Part shown: positions 7,935 to 13,268 of the stretch, in pieces | Position numbering within the stretch: position 1 is the stretch's first letter | Layout of the letters: each line of letters starts with the position of its first letter | NCBI GenBank assembly: GCA_010027395.1 | Contig: RGVD01000047.1 | Location: 1 to 13,268 of the forward strand | Direction: 5' to 3' | Length of the DNA stretch: 13,268 bases | Source: Bacteroidota bacterium | GTDB taxonomy: Bacteria > Bacteroidota > Bacteroidia > UKL13-3 | Made by a program: the position numbers and the translations under genes | Notes under the pieces: generated by a model | Database searches by the model: none | What the model saw: only the letters and a program-made list of their open reading frames with translations | Told to the model about the DNA's origin: nothing

Positions 7935-8741
7935 CTAATAAACACTTGTAGGAATTTCATATTCATTGTCAACATCTGTCAAAACGAATGGTAACGTTTT
8001 AGTTACACAAATGGTATGTTCAAACTGAGCAGATAATTTTCCATCAATCGTTCTTGCCGTCCAATTGTCTTTTTTATCCACCTTACTTCTGGCTTTTCCT
8101 GCATTAATCATCGGTTCTATGGTAAAAATCATACCAGCTTTCATTTCAGGCCCCATGTCTTCGGGTGTGCTGTGATTAACTTCAGGCTCTTCATGAAATT
8201 TAAGTCCCACTCCATGCCCACAAAATTCATACACCACTGAATAACCAAGTGACTTTGCATATTTATCAATCTCCACACCTATCTGACCAATTTTATTACC
8301 TTCATAACATTGTCTGATTCCAATATTAAGGCATTCTTTGGTAGATAAAATCAGTTTTTTAGCGTGATCTGTTACTTCACCAACTGTAAACATAGAGGAA
8401 GTATCACCAAAATAACCGTCAAGAATGGTGGTTACATCAATATTTAAAATATCACCATCACGCAATTCGTATTTACCAGGAATGCCATGACAAATCACAT
8501 CATTCACCGAAATACATGTTTCTTTGGGATAGCCATGATAACCTAAGGTAGCCGCTTTGGCTTTGTTATCATACATATATTGTTTGCAAATATCATTCAG
8601 ATATTGGGTCGTAACACCTGCCTTTACAAAGGGTGCTACCACCTTTAAGGTTTGAGCAGCAAGCACTGAACTTCTTCTGATGCCTTCTATTTGCTCATTG
8701 TTTTTATAAATGATTTTTGCTCTTGTATCTCTAAATACCAC
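7935..8741 (-). CDS. map: Type I methionine aminopeptidase (GTG start)
   Basis: This cytosolic metalloprotease removes the initiator methionine from nascent proteins. At 268 residues it is close to the 264 of the E. coli enzyme. All metal ligands are present: D102 and D113 (IDVTTILDGYFGDTS), H176 (CGHGVGLKFHEEPE), E209 (FTIEPM) and E241 (FEHT). The substrate-site histidines H85 (ICHGIP) and H183 are also present. The start is GTG at 8741. An in-frame TGA lies three codons upstream with no ATG between, and the homologous core (YKNNEQIEGIR) begins about 12 residues in, so GTG is the only sensible start. The gene is isolated here, flanked by HPt and GH20 genes rather than by the secY-infA ribosomal cluster. 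Confidence 0.95.
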   Translation of the reverse strand: MVFRDTRAKIIYKNNEQIEGIRRSSVLAAQTLKVVAPFVKAGVTTQYLNDICKQYMYDNKAKAATLGYHGYPKETCISVNDVICHGIPGKYELRDGDILNIDVTTILDGYFGDTSSMFTVGEVTDHAKKLILSTKECLNIGIRQCYEGNKIGQIGVEIDKYAKSLGYSVVYEFCGHGVGLKFHEEPEVNHSTPEDMGPEMKAGMIFTIEPMINAGKARSKVDKKDNWTARTIDGKLSAQFEHTICVTKTLPFVLTDVDNEYEIPTSVY

Positions 8742-8771
8742 GTTGGTTCAAATAATTGGTTAATAATAACA

Positions 8772-8800
8772 AAGGCAACACTGCATCACAGTATTGCCTT
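8772..8800 (-). terminator. Intrinsic terminator of the HPt gene
   Basis: On the minus strand a 12-bp stem (AAGGCAATACTG with CAGTGTTGCCTT, one U-G wobble) closes a five-base loop and is followed by TTTGTTATTATT. Read on the plus strand the wobble becomes a C-A mismatch, which supports minus-strand use. It follows the HPt stop by about 20 bases and separates that gene from map. Confidence 0.75.
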
Positions 8801-8821
8801 CATAAATGAACTGTAAATTAA

Positions 8822-9166
8822 TTATAATGTTTTTAAAGCTTCAACAATTTCGTGCTTAAGCAAATTTACTTCACTTTTCACCTTTTCAATTAAACTTGGT
8901 ATTTGATCCAAATTGCTTTTTTCTTTACCTGACACTTCAAGATCTCTAATGGTTTCAAACAATTCATTCGCACCCAACATCTGAACGGGGGCTTTCATTT
9001 TATGAGCAAGTGAGCCTATTCGCTCATATTCGCTATTTGCTAGAAGGACATCATATTGATCAGCTTCTGAAGCTGTGGTAACAAGAAACAAATCAAGCAT
9101 TTCACGAATGAATTTTTTATCTCCACCTGATATTTCGTTTAAGTAAGTTAAATCTATTTTGCTCAT
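8822..9166 (-). CDS. Orphan HPt (histidine phosphotransfer) domain protein
   Basis: This 114-residue single-domain protein passes a phosphoryl group between receiver domains in a His-Asp phosphorelay. The all-helical HPt fold is recognisable, and the phosphorylatable histidine is H55 in GSLAHKMKAPVQMLGA, followed by the usual small-residue and Leu-Gly pattern. There are no membrane segments or other domains, so it is cytosolic. The start is the ATG at 9166. A longer in-frame reading from 9322 would run across the opposing gene's start and is not supported. No histidine kinase or response regulator lies in the window, so its partners are encoded elsewhere. It is transcribed divergently from the C40 peptidase gene and ends at its own terminator. 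Confidence 0.85.
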   Translation of the reverse strand: MSKIDLTYLNEISGGDKKFIREMLDLFLVTTASEADQYDVLLANSEYERIGSLAHKMKAPVQMLGANELFETIRDLEVSGKEKSNLDQIPSLIEKVKSEVNLLKHEIVEALKTL

Positions 9167-9177
9167 AATTTTGATTG

Positions 9178-9209
9178 CAATTGTAATATTATTATTTCTA
9201 AATGACAAA
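9178..9209 (-). promoter_or_regulatory. Promoter of the HPt gene
   Basis: On the minus strand TTTG (9206-9209) is followed after 20 bases by TACAATTG (9178-9185), a one-mismatch TAnnTTTG box. The predicted start of transcription, near 9171, is only about 5 bases before the ATG at 9166, so the mRNA would be leaderless or nearly so. Confidence 0.55.
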
Positions 9210-9214
9210 AGTCT

Positions 9215-9222
9215 TAACTTTG
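9215..9222 (+). promoter_or_regulatory. -7 box of the C40 peptidase gene
   Basis: TAACTTTG is an exact match to TAnnTTTG and ends 8 bases before the ATG at 9231, again predicting an mRNA with almost no leader. No clear -33 element is seen at the standard spacing. The box lies just outside the oppositely oriented HPt promoter, so the two core promoters are interleaved or abutting. Confidence 0.5.
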
Positions 9223-9230
9223 TACTCAAT

Positions 9231-9995
9231 ATGTATGGAATTTGCAAATTGAGCATGGTCCCCGTAAGAGCCGAAGCAAGTAGCAAAAGCGAGATGACAA
9301 CCCAACTGTTATTCGGTGACATCTATCAGGTATTGAGCCAAAATGATGACTGGATTTTCATTGAAACCCTTTCTGATAAATACACAGGATGGATTAATCA
9401 CTTGCAGCATTTCGAGTTAAAAAACATATCTTCAATAAATGAAAAGGCAGAGGTTTCAGTATCTTTCCCTTTTCAAACTGCTTTCAAAAAAAGCACCCAA
9501 CAAAGACAACTCATCCCTTTTGGAGCCAGTATGTATAGTTCATCAACAAATGCTTCCAATACATTCAGAATGGATGAAGATGAATTTGAAACAGAATCTA
9601 ATAATCAAAATAAGCTAGATTTAGTTTCAACAGCTAAATTATTTTTAACAAGTCCTTACTTATGGGGAGGCAAGTCCGCTATGGGAATAGACTGCTCTGG
9701 TTTTACTCAAGTTGTTTTCAAAAGTCATAATATACAGCTTCAAAGGGATGCTTGGCAACAAGCCCAACAAGGCGAAGTAGTCGATTTCTTGAGCCTATCT
9801 TTGCCCGGTGATTTGGCCTTTTTTGATAATGATGAAGGGAAAATAACGCACGTGGGAATTTTATTGAATAATGCTGAGATTATTCATGCTAGCGGTCAGG
9901 TGAAAATTGAAAAAATTGATAACTATGGAATCATTCTTATGGATAATAATCAATACTCTCATAAATTAAGACTTATCCGAAGAATTATTAAATAA
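9231..9995 (+). CDS. Cytoplasmic NlpC/P60 (C40) peptidase with SH3-like domains, YkfC type
   Basis: This 254-residue cysteine peptidase probably cleaves gamma-D-Glu-diamino acid bonds in peptidoglycan-derived peptides. Residues 1-60 form a bacterial SH3 domain that opens with YGICKLSMVPVRAEAS, and residues 70-127 look like a second, more diverged SH3-like domain (LIPFGASM). The C40 domain spans about 128-254. It has C155 in GIDCSGFTQ, H207 in ITHVGI and a third catalytic-site residue H219 in IIHASG. There is no signal peptide, and the conserved SH3 core begins at residue 2. That points to a recycling role in the cytosol, as for YkfC, rather than wall cleavage. The ATG at 9231 is preferred over an in-frame one at 9159, which would precede the promoter and overlap the HPt start. 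The peroxiredoxin gene follows 57 bases on. Confidence 0.88.
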   Translation: MYGICKLSMVPVRAEASSKSEMTTQLLFGDIYQVLSQNDDWIFIETLSDKYTGWINHLQHFELKNISSINEKAEVSVSFPFQTAFKKSTQQRQLIPFGASMYSSSTNASNTFRMDEDEFETESNNQNKLDLVSTAKLFLTSPYLWGGKSAMGIDCSGFTQVVFKSHNIQLQRDAWQQAQQGEVVDFLSLSLPGDLAFFDNDEGKITHVGILLNNAEIIHASGQVKIEKIDNYGIILMDNNQYSHKLRLIRRIIK

Positions 9996-10010
9996 ATATA
10001 TTTTTAAAAC

Positions 10011-10018
10011 TATTTTTG
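10011..10018 (+). promoter_or_regulatory. -7 box of the peroxiredoxin gene
   Basis: TATTTTTG fits TAnnTTTG and lies 34 bases before the ATG at 10053, predicting a leader of about 28 bases. A -33 element is not evident. With no terminator between the C40 and peroxiredoxin genes, read-through from upstream is also possible. Confidence 0.4.
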
Positions 10019-10052
10019 AACTTAATCATTATTACTTTAAACAATTACAAAC

Positions 10053-10526
10053 ATGACATTACAAAAAGGCGATAAAGCCCCTTCGTTTTCATTATTAAAC
10101 ACTGAAAAACAAGAAGTAAAACTTGAAGATTTCAAAGGAAAAAACTTGGTATTACATTTTTTCCCACTAGCATTTACAGGTGTTTGCACCACTCAATTGT
10201 GCACAGTAAGAGATGCCATCAGCTTATACAAAAATGATAATGCTGATGTGGTTGCCGTATCAGTTGATTCACTTTTTGTTCTTGATAAATTTAAAGCTGA
10301 ACAAAATTTATCATTTGATTTGTTATCAGATTTTAACAAAACCACTGCCGCTGCTTATGGTTCATTGTACGAAACTTTCCCTGCTTTTGGTATGCAAGGT
10401 GTGGCTAAACGCTCAGCTTTTGTAATCGACAAAGAAGGAACCATTCAATATGCAGAAGTATTAGCAAGTCCTGGTGACCTGCCAAATTTTGAAGCTATCA
10501 ATGCTACCTTAGCTGAATTAAATTAA
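10053..10526 (+). CDS. Peroxiredoxin, BCP/PrxQ or AhpE-like
   Basis: This 157-residue cytosolic thiol peroxidase reduces hydrogen peroxide and organic hydroperoxides. The thioredoxin fold is complete. The active site is PLAFTGVCTTQLC, where C45 is the peroxidatic cysteine within the Pxxx(T/S)xxC signature. C50, five residues on, matches the resolving-cysteine position of BCP/PrxQ enzymes and suggests an atypical two-Cys mechanism recycled by thioredoxin. The surrounding PLAFTGVC wording also resembles AhpE, so the subfamily is not certain. The conserved Arg of the family is probably R122 or R125 in the downstream region (AKRSAFVIDKEG). The gene is followed directly by a strong terminator. Confidence 0.9.
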   Translation: MTLQKGDKAPSFSLLNTEKQEVKLEDFKGKNLVLHFFPLAFTGVCTTQLCTVRDAISLYKNDNADVVAVSVDSLFVLDKFKAEQNLSFDLLSDFNKTTAAAYGSLYETFPAFGMQGVAKRSAFVIDKEGTIQYAEVLASPGDLPNFEAINATLAELN

Positions 10527-10547
10527 TTCAAATACACTAGATATTGT

Positions 10548-10573
10548 AAAGCCGCTCATTGAGCGGCTTTTTT
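10548..10573 (+). terminator. Intrinsic terminator of the peroxiredoxin gene, possibly bidirectional
   Basis: AAAGCCGCTC (10548-10557) pairs with GAGCGGCTTT (10561-10570) across an ATT loop, giving a 10-bp GC-rich stem that runs into six T residues. The stop codon of the converging lipB gene lies inside this T tract (10572-10574). Read leftwards the hairpin directly follows lipB, and it may also stop that transcript, though the tail on that side (TTTACAAT) is weaker. Confidence 0.85.
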
Positions 10574-11270
10574 ATTGAATTATAAAATCGAATTGCTTAC
10601 TTAAATTTTCTTTAAGAAGAGTCTTTACCTCTTCCAAATTTATTGGTCGTCCAAGTTCTTTGGAGATACTTGTTACCGCCTTATCGTCAATGCCACAAGG
10701 GACAATGTTTTTGAAATAGGATAAATCAGGATTCACATTCAGTGCAAGTCCGTGCATAGTAACCCATCTGCTGCACCTTACTCCCATTGCACAAATTTTG
10801 CGGGCTTCGGGTTTATCAGCATCTAACCAAACCCCTGTGTATCCCTCATATCTTTCACCTTTTATGCCATAATGAGCAATGGTTTGGATGATGGCCTCTT
10901 CGAGGTAACGAAGGTATTTGTGAATATCAGTAAAAAATTGCTCCAAATCAAAAATAGGATATGCCACCAATTGACCGGGACCATGATAGGTGATGTCTCC
11001 TCCCCTATTTATTTTGTAAAAGGTGGCTTCAGCTTTATTTAATTCTTCTTGGTCAAGCAGCAAATTATCCATGTGACCACTTTTACCAAGTGTATAAACA
11101 TGAGGATGCTCACAGAAAATCAAATCGTGAGAAGCCAACAACTGCGCTGATTGCGGTAAATCACGTTGACTCATCTTCAAGTCAACTTTTTGTTTTAATA
11201 AGTCTTCTTGCTTATCCCAAGCTGCTTGATAATCTATCAAGCCCCAATCGGTAAATTGAACTTTTTGCAA
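10572..11270 (-). CDS. lipB: Octanoyl-[acyl-carrier-protein]:protein octanoyltransferase LipB (TTG start)
   Basis: This cytosolic enzyme transfers octanoate from acyl carrier protein to lipoyl domains of 2-oxoacid dehydrogenases and related proteins, the first step of endogenous lipoate synthesis. At 232 residues it has the usual length. The family signature RGGDITYHGPGQ is at 89-100. The catalytic lysine K158 is in EARKICAMG, and the acyl-thioester cysteine C192 is in NIVPCGI. The start appears to be TTG at 11270. No ATG lies between it and an in-frame TAA five codons upstream, the next Met is residue 33, and the conserved DWGLIDYQAAWDKQ segment begins at residue 8. No lipA is nearby. Confidence 0.94.
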   Translation of the reverse strand: MQKVQFTDWGLIDYQAAWDKQEDLLKQKVDLKMSQRDLPQSAQLLASHDLIFCEHPHVYTLGKSGHMDNLLLDQEELNKAEATFYKINRGGDITYHGPGQLVAYPIFDLEQFFTDIHKYLRYLEEAIIQTIAHYGIKGERYEGYTGVWLDADKPEARKICAMGVRCSRWVTMHGLALNVNPDLSYFKNIVPCGIDDKAVTSISKELGRPINLEEVKTLLKENLSKQFDFIIQ

Positions 11271-11289
11271 TGTATGTAAAGTTTAGCAT

Positions 11290-11306
11290 TCGCTGTTAAT
11301 TAGCGA
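11290..11306. other. Weak hairpin in the terC-lipB gap
   Basis: TCGCT (11290-11294) pairs with AGCGA (11302-11306) around a seven-base AT-rich loop, in the 55-base space between the terC stop and the lipB start. It has no proper U tract. It could be a weak terminator or processing site between the two same-strand genes, or chance. Confidence 0.25.
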
Positions 11307-11325
11307 GTCTTAGGTTTAAGAATTC

Positions 11326-12057
11326 TTATTTATGATGAACTACTTTTTTGCGATATCGTAAATTCAGCATTTCTACCATGATACTGAAGGCAAGGGCAAA
11401 GTATATGTATGATTTTTCAACATGCACGCCAAATGCTTCTACTGTTAATAATGCGCCAATCATGAACAAGAAGGCAAGTGCCAAAATTTTCATCGTTGGA
11501 TTATGATTGATAAAGTCTCCGATTTTATGAGAGAATATCATCATCATAATCATCGAAATGATAACCGCCAAAATCATGATGGGTAAATCTTTAGCAATAG
11601 CTACAGCAGTAATAATAGAATCAAAAGAGAAAACGATATCAATCAAAATTACTTGAATCACTACATTCCAATAACTTTTAGCTGGTTTTGCTCCTGCTTC
11701 ATGCTCTCCCGTTTCGATTTTTTCATACAATTCAATTGCACTTTTATAAAGAAGAAACACACCACCACCAAACAAAATAATATCATGCCAACTAAAACCA
11801 TGACCACCCAAATAAAACACCGGAACCACCATATCATGGACGATATGACTAATAAAAGCTAATAGAATGATTCGGATAAAAAGTGCAAGAAACAAACCCA
11901 ATCTTCGAGAAGACAATTGTTGTTCCTTCTTTAACTTTCCTGTTACGATAGATATAAAAATGATGTTATCTACACCTAATACAATCTCAAGAATTGTTAA
12001 GGTAAGCAAACTTATCCATGCCTCAGCAGTAGTAAAAATTTGTAGAATATCTATCAT
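11326..12057 (-). CDS. TerC family integral membrane protein
   Basis: This 243-residue protein of the cytoplasmic membrane belongs to the TerC/Alx family. Characterised members export manganese, and some help metallate exported enzymes. About seven hydrophobic segments are visible. The two family metal-site motifs are complete: LEIVLGVDNIIF (E24, D30, N31) in the first half and DIVFSFDSIITA (D140, D146) in the second. The soluble loop at about 112-127 is acidic and short (ETGEHEAG). It starts at the ATG at 12057, 30 bases after the miaA stop. The exact substrate is not visible, and no tellurite-resistance neighbours are present. Confidence 0.9.
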   Translation of the reverse strand: MIDILQIFTTAEAWISLLTLTILEIVLGVDNIIFISIVTGKLKKEQQLSSRRLGLFLALFIRIILLAFISHIVHDMVVPVFYLGGHGFSWHDIILFGGGVFLLYKSAIELYEKIETGEHEAGAKPAKSYWNVVIQVILIDIVFSFDSIITAVAIAKDLPIMILAVIISMIMMMIFSHKIGDFINHNPTMKILALAFLFMIGALLTVEAFGVHVEKSYIYFALAFSIMVEMLNLRYRKKVVHHK

Positions 12058-12079
12058 CGTAAAAAGTTGAATTAAGCCG

Positions 12080-12087
12080 CAAAAGTA
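12080..12087 (-). promoter_or_regulatory. -7 box of terC, abutting the miaA stop
   Basis: On the minus strand TACTTTTG is an exact TAnnTTTG match, placed immediately after the miaA stop codon and 22 bases before the terC ATG. It predicts a leader of about 16 bases beginning near 12073. Its upstream promoter half would lie inside the end of miaA. No good TTG -33 element is seen, so co-transcription with miaA remains possible. Confidence 0.5.
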
Positions 12088-12987
12088 CTACTCTTTCATT
12101 AAACTTTTGATATGTGCCAAAATTTCTTTGTTGTTATCAGGCTCAAACCAAGCTGTGTCTGCGTCTCGCCTAAACCAAGTCAATTGCCTTTTGGCATAAT
12201 TTCGGGTATGTTGTTTTATAAGTTCGATGGCTTTGTTTAAATCATGCTTTCCATCAAAAAAATCAAAAACCTCAGTATAACCAACCGTTTGGAGCGCATA
12301 GTGATTTCGGTATTCATACATCGATTGACATTCCTTTAACAAACCCGCATTAATCATCAAATCTACTCGGTGGTTTATCCTATCGTATAGCGTTTGCCTG
12401 TCCATATTCAAACCTATTTTAATGATTTTGAATGGCCTAACTTTTTTCTGCTGTTGCCTTAGATCCCCAAAAGTTTCCTTAGATAACATAGCTATCTCGA
12501 TAGCTCTCATTAATCGTTGTGGGTTCATGATGTCAATTGCATTTAGCCTGTCTTCATCTATTGCCTTCAACTTATTTTGTAAAGCCTCAATACCTTCTGT
12601 TTTATATAATTCTATGATTTCATTTCGAGTTTCTTGGTCAACGGAAGGCATTTCATGCAAACCTTCCAAAACAGCATTTACGTAAAGTCCCGATCCACCA
12701 ACCAAAATTATTGCCTTATGCTCTTTGAATAACGCTTCAAGTTTTATGAGCGCCTCTCTTTCAAAATCTCCTGCACTGTATGTTTCAGAAATACTTTTGT
12801 TGCTAATGAAATGATGGGGTGCTTCATTCAACTCATCATCACTAGGTTTGGCGGTGCCTATGGAAATTTCTTTATAAAACTGTCTACTATCAGCCGAAAT
12901 AATATGGGTATTAAATTGCTTCGCCAATTGAATGGCCAAGGCTGTTTTACCTATGGCTGTGGGTCCAACTATGGAGATGAGATACAT
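12088..12987 (-). CDS. miaA: tRNA dimethylallyltransferase MiaA
   Basis: This cytosolic enzyme transfers a dimethylallyl group to N6 of adenosine 37 in tRNAs that read codons starting with U, the first step toward ms2i6A. At 299 residues it has normal length. The P-loop GPTAIGKT is at 8-15. SADSRQFY at 31-38 carries the catalytic aspartate (D33) and the base-flipping region, and GTAKP is at 44-48. GGSGLY is at 97-102, NPQRLMRAIEI at 155-165, and the closing NYAKRQLTWFRRD at 263-275. The ATG at 12987 sits directly before the first beta strand (MYLISIVGPT). A REP-like palindrome and a partial glycosyltransferase gene lie upstream. No hfq or mutL, frequent partners elsewhere, is adjacent. Confidence 0.96.
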   Translation of the reverse strand: MYLISIVGPTAIGKTALAIQLAKQFNTHIISADSRQFYKEISIGTAKPSDDELNEAPHHFISNKSISETYSAGDFEREALIKLEALFKEHKAIILVGGSGLYVNAVLEGLHEMPSVDQETRNEIIELYKTEGIEALQNKLKAIDEDRLNAIDIMNPQRLMRAIEIAMLSKETFGDLRQQQKKVRPFKIIKIGLNMDRQTLYDRINHRVDLMINAGLLKECQSMYEYRNHYALQTVGYTEVFDFFDGKHDLNKAIELIKQHTRNYAKRQLTWFRRDADTAWFEPDNNKEILAHIKSLMKE

Positions 12988-13009
12988 GTAGTTCGTTTTT
13001 TCCTTATTA

Positions 13010-13031
13010 CGTTATTTGTTAATTCGTTATT
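13010..13031. repeat. Short direct repeat upstream of miaA
   Basis: CGTTATT occurs twice at a spacing of 15 bases (13010-13016 and 13025-13031), next to the REP-like palindrome. Together they fill the gap between miaA and the partial glycosyltransferase gene. No promoter with a full TAnnTTTG box was found here. Confidence 0.3.
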
Positions 13032-13040
13032 CCGCTATGT

Positions 13041-13064
13041 CACCTTGAGCGGAGTCGAAAGGTG
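13041..13064. repeat. REP-like palindromic element
   Basis: CACCTT (13041-13046) pairs with AAGGTG (13059-13064) around GAGCGGAGTCGA, a GC-rich island in an AT-rich gap. The wording (on the other strand TTTCGACTCCGCTCAAGGTG) matches, as I recall it, a short palindrome often scattered between genes in Bacteroidota. That is recollection, and copy number in this genome cannot be seen from one window. Confidence 0.5.
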
Positions 13065-13099
13065 TTGGTTAGCTTTGATTATCTAAAATTGTTTAATTC

Positions 13100-13267
13100 T
13101 TAATTCCTAATTAACTTATTGTACAAATCTACCAAAATTACTTCTTGGCTTTTCCAATTGTATTTTTCATCAGATGCCTTGATACAATTGGCTTGCATGA
13201 GTCTATAGGCATCTTCATCGCTCAATATTCTCTGTATGGCATCAGCCATTTCATTTGCTGATTTTAA
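13100..13267 (-). CDS. C-terminal fragment of a probable family 4 glycosyltransferase (cut by window edge)
   Basis: The last 55 codons and the stop of a minus-strand gene are visible. The peptide runs from LKSANEMADAIQRILSDEDA through KYNWKSQEVILVDLYNKLIRN. This matches the end of GT4-type glycosyltransferases, where a helix after the donor site (adAI..iLsde) is followed by a Trp-containing segment and a final helix ending in Leu-Tyr. It would transfer a sugar in an envelope or exopolysaccharide pathway. The donor-binding residues lie outside the window, so the family call is moderate. The next gene on this strand is miaA, 112 bases away. Confidence 0.65.
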   Translation of the reverse strand, partial: LKSANEMADAIQRILSDEDAYRLMQANCIKASDEKYNWKSQEVILVDLYNKLIRN

Positions 13268-13268
13268 G

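Noticed and set aside
9167..9322. Longer HPt reading starting at 9322, and longer C40 reading starting at 9159
   Set aside because: Both extensions run across the opposing gene's start and promoter. The conserved HPt fold and SH3 core begin at 9166 and 9231 respectively.
12058..12087. Manganese riboswitch (yybP-ykoY) ahead of terC
   Set aside because: Only 30 bases separate miaA from terC, far too short for the riboswitch fold, and no supporting sequence is visible.
10572..12987. miaA-terC-lipB as a functional operon
   Set aside because: The genes share a strand but have unrelated roles, terC has its own -7 box, and the spacing (30 and 55 bases) does not require co-transcription.
1..13268. 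CRISPR arrays, insertion sequences, tRNA or rRNA genes, defence or toxin-antitoxin genes
   Set aside because: No regularly spaced repeats, transposase motifs, cloverleaf-like segments or recognisable defence proteins were seen on either strand. Open frames opposite the main genes are uninterrupted only by chance and have no family features.

Overview
The window comes from the chromosome of a member of the Bacteroidota. The base composition is AT-rich. The first gene ends in a type IX secretion (T9SS) sorting domain, which is confined to this phylum. Several genes are preceded by the Bacteroidota-type -7 box TAnnTTTG, and Shine-Dalgarno sequences are essentially absent. The genus cannot be fixed from the sequence alone. 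Recognised families include SppA, GH20, type I MetAP, a cytoplasmic C40 peptidase, BCP/PrxQ, LipB, TerC and MiaA.

Layout from left to right. A perfect palindrome at 1-18 is probably the terminator of the first gene. That gene (46-2277, minus) encodes a large T9SS-secreted protein with an Omp28-type thioredoxin-like domain. Next come the membrane protease SppA (2382-4151, minus) and, divergent from it, a soluble family 2 glycosyltransferase (4316-5059, plus). A gene-free 118-bp convergent gap with nested inverted repeats follows. Then comes an exported GH20 hexosaminidase (5178-7862, minus) and a type I methionine aminopeptidase with a GTG start (7935-8741, minus). A strong terminator separates it from an orphan HPt phosphotransfer protein (8822-9166, minus). 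The HPt gene shares a compact 64-bp divergent promoter region with a cytoplasmic NlpC/P60 (C40) peptidase (9231-9992 plus stop, plus). A BCP/PrxQ-type peroxiredoxin (10053-10526, plus) follows, with a good intrinsic terminator. The right part is all on the minus strand: miaA (12088-12987), terC (11326-12057) and lipB (10572-11270). It ends with the last 55 codons of a probable GT4 glycosyltransferase (13100-13267). A REP-like palindrome sits between that fragment and miaA.

This is mostly core-genome housekeeping: tRNA modification, lipoylation, N-terminal Met removal, peroxide defence, membrane and peptidoglycan turnover. It is mixed with envelope and glycan functions: T9SS cargo, GH20 and two glycosyltransferases. 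Strand changes are frequent and operons are short or absent, as is common in this phylum. I found no phage, insertion sequence, CRISPR array, toxin-antitoxin pair, defence island, tRNA or rRNA. I do not see a convincing undescribed multi-gene system. The best second-look items are the back-to-back promoters of the HPt and C40 genes with almost no 5' leader, the modular Omp28-like T9SS cargo, the structured convergent gap at 5060-5177, the REP-like palindrome, and the non-ATG starts of map and lipB.
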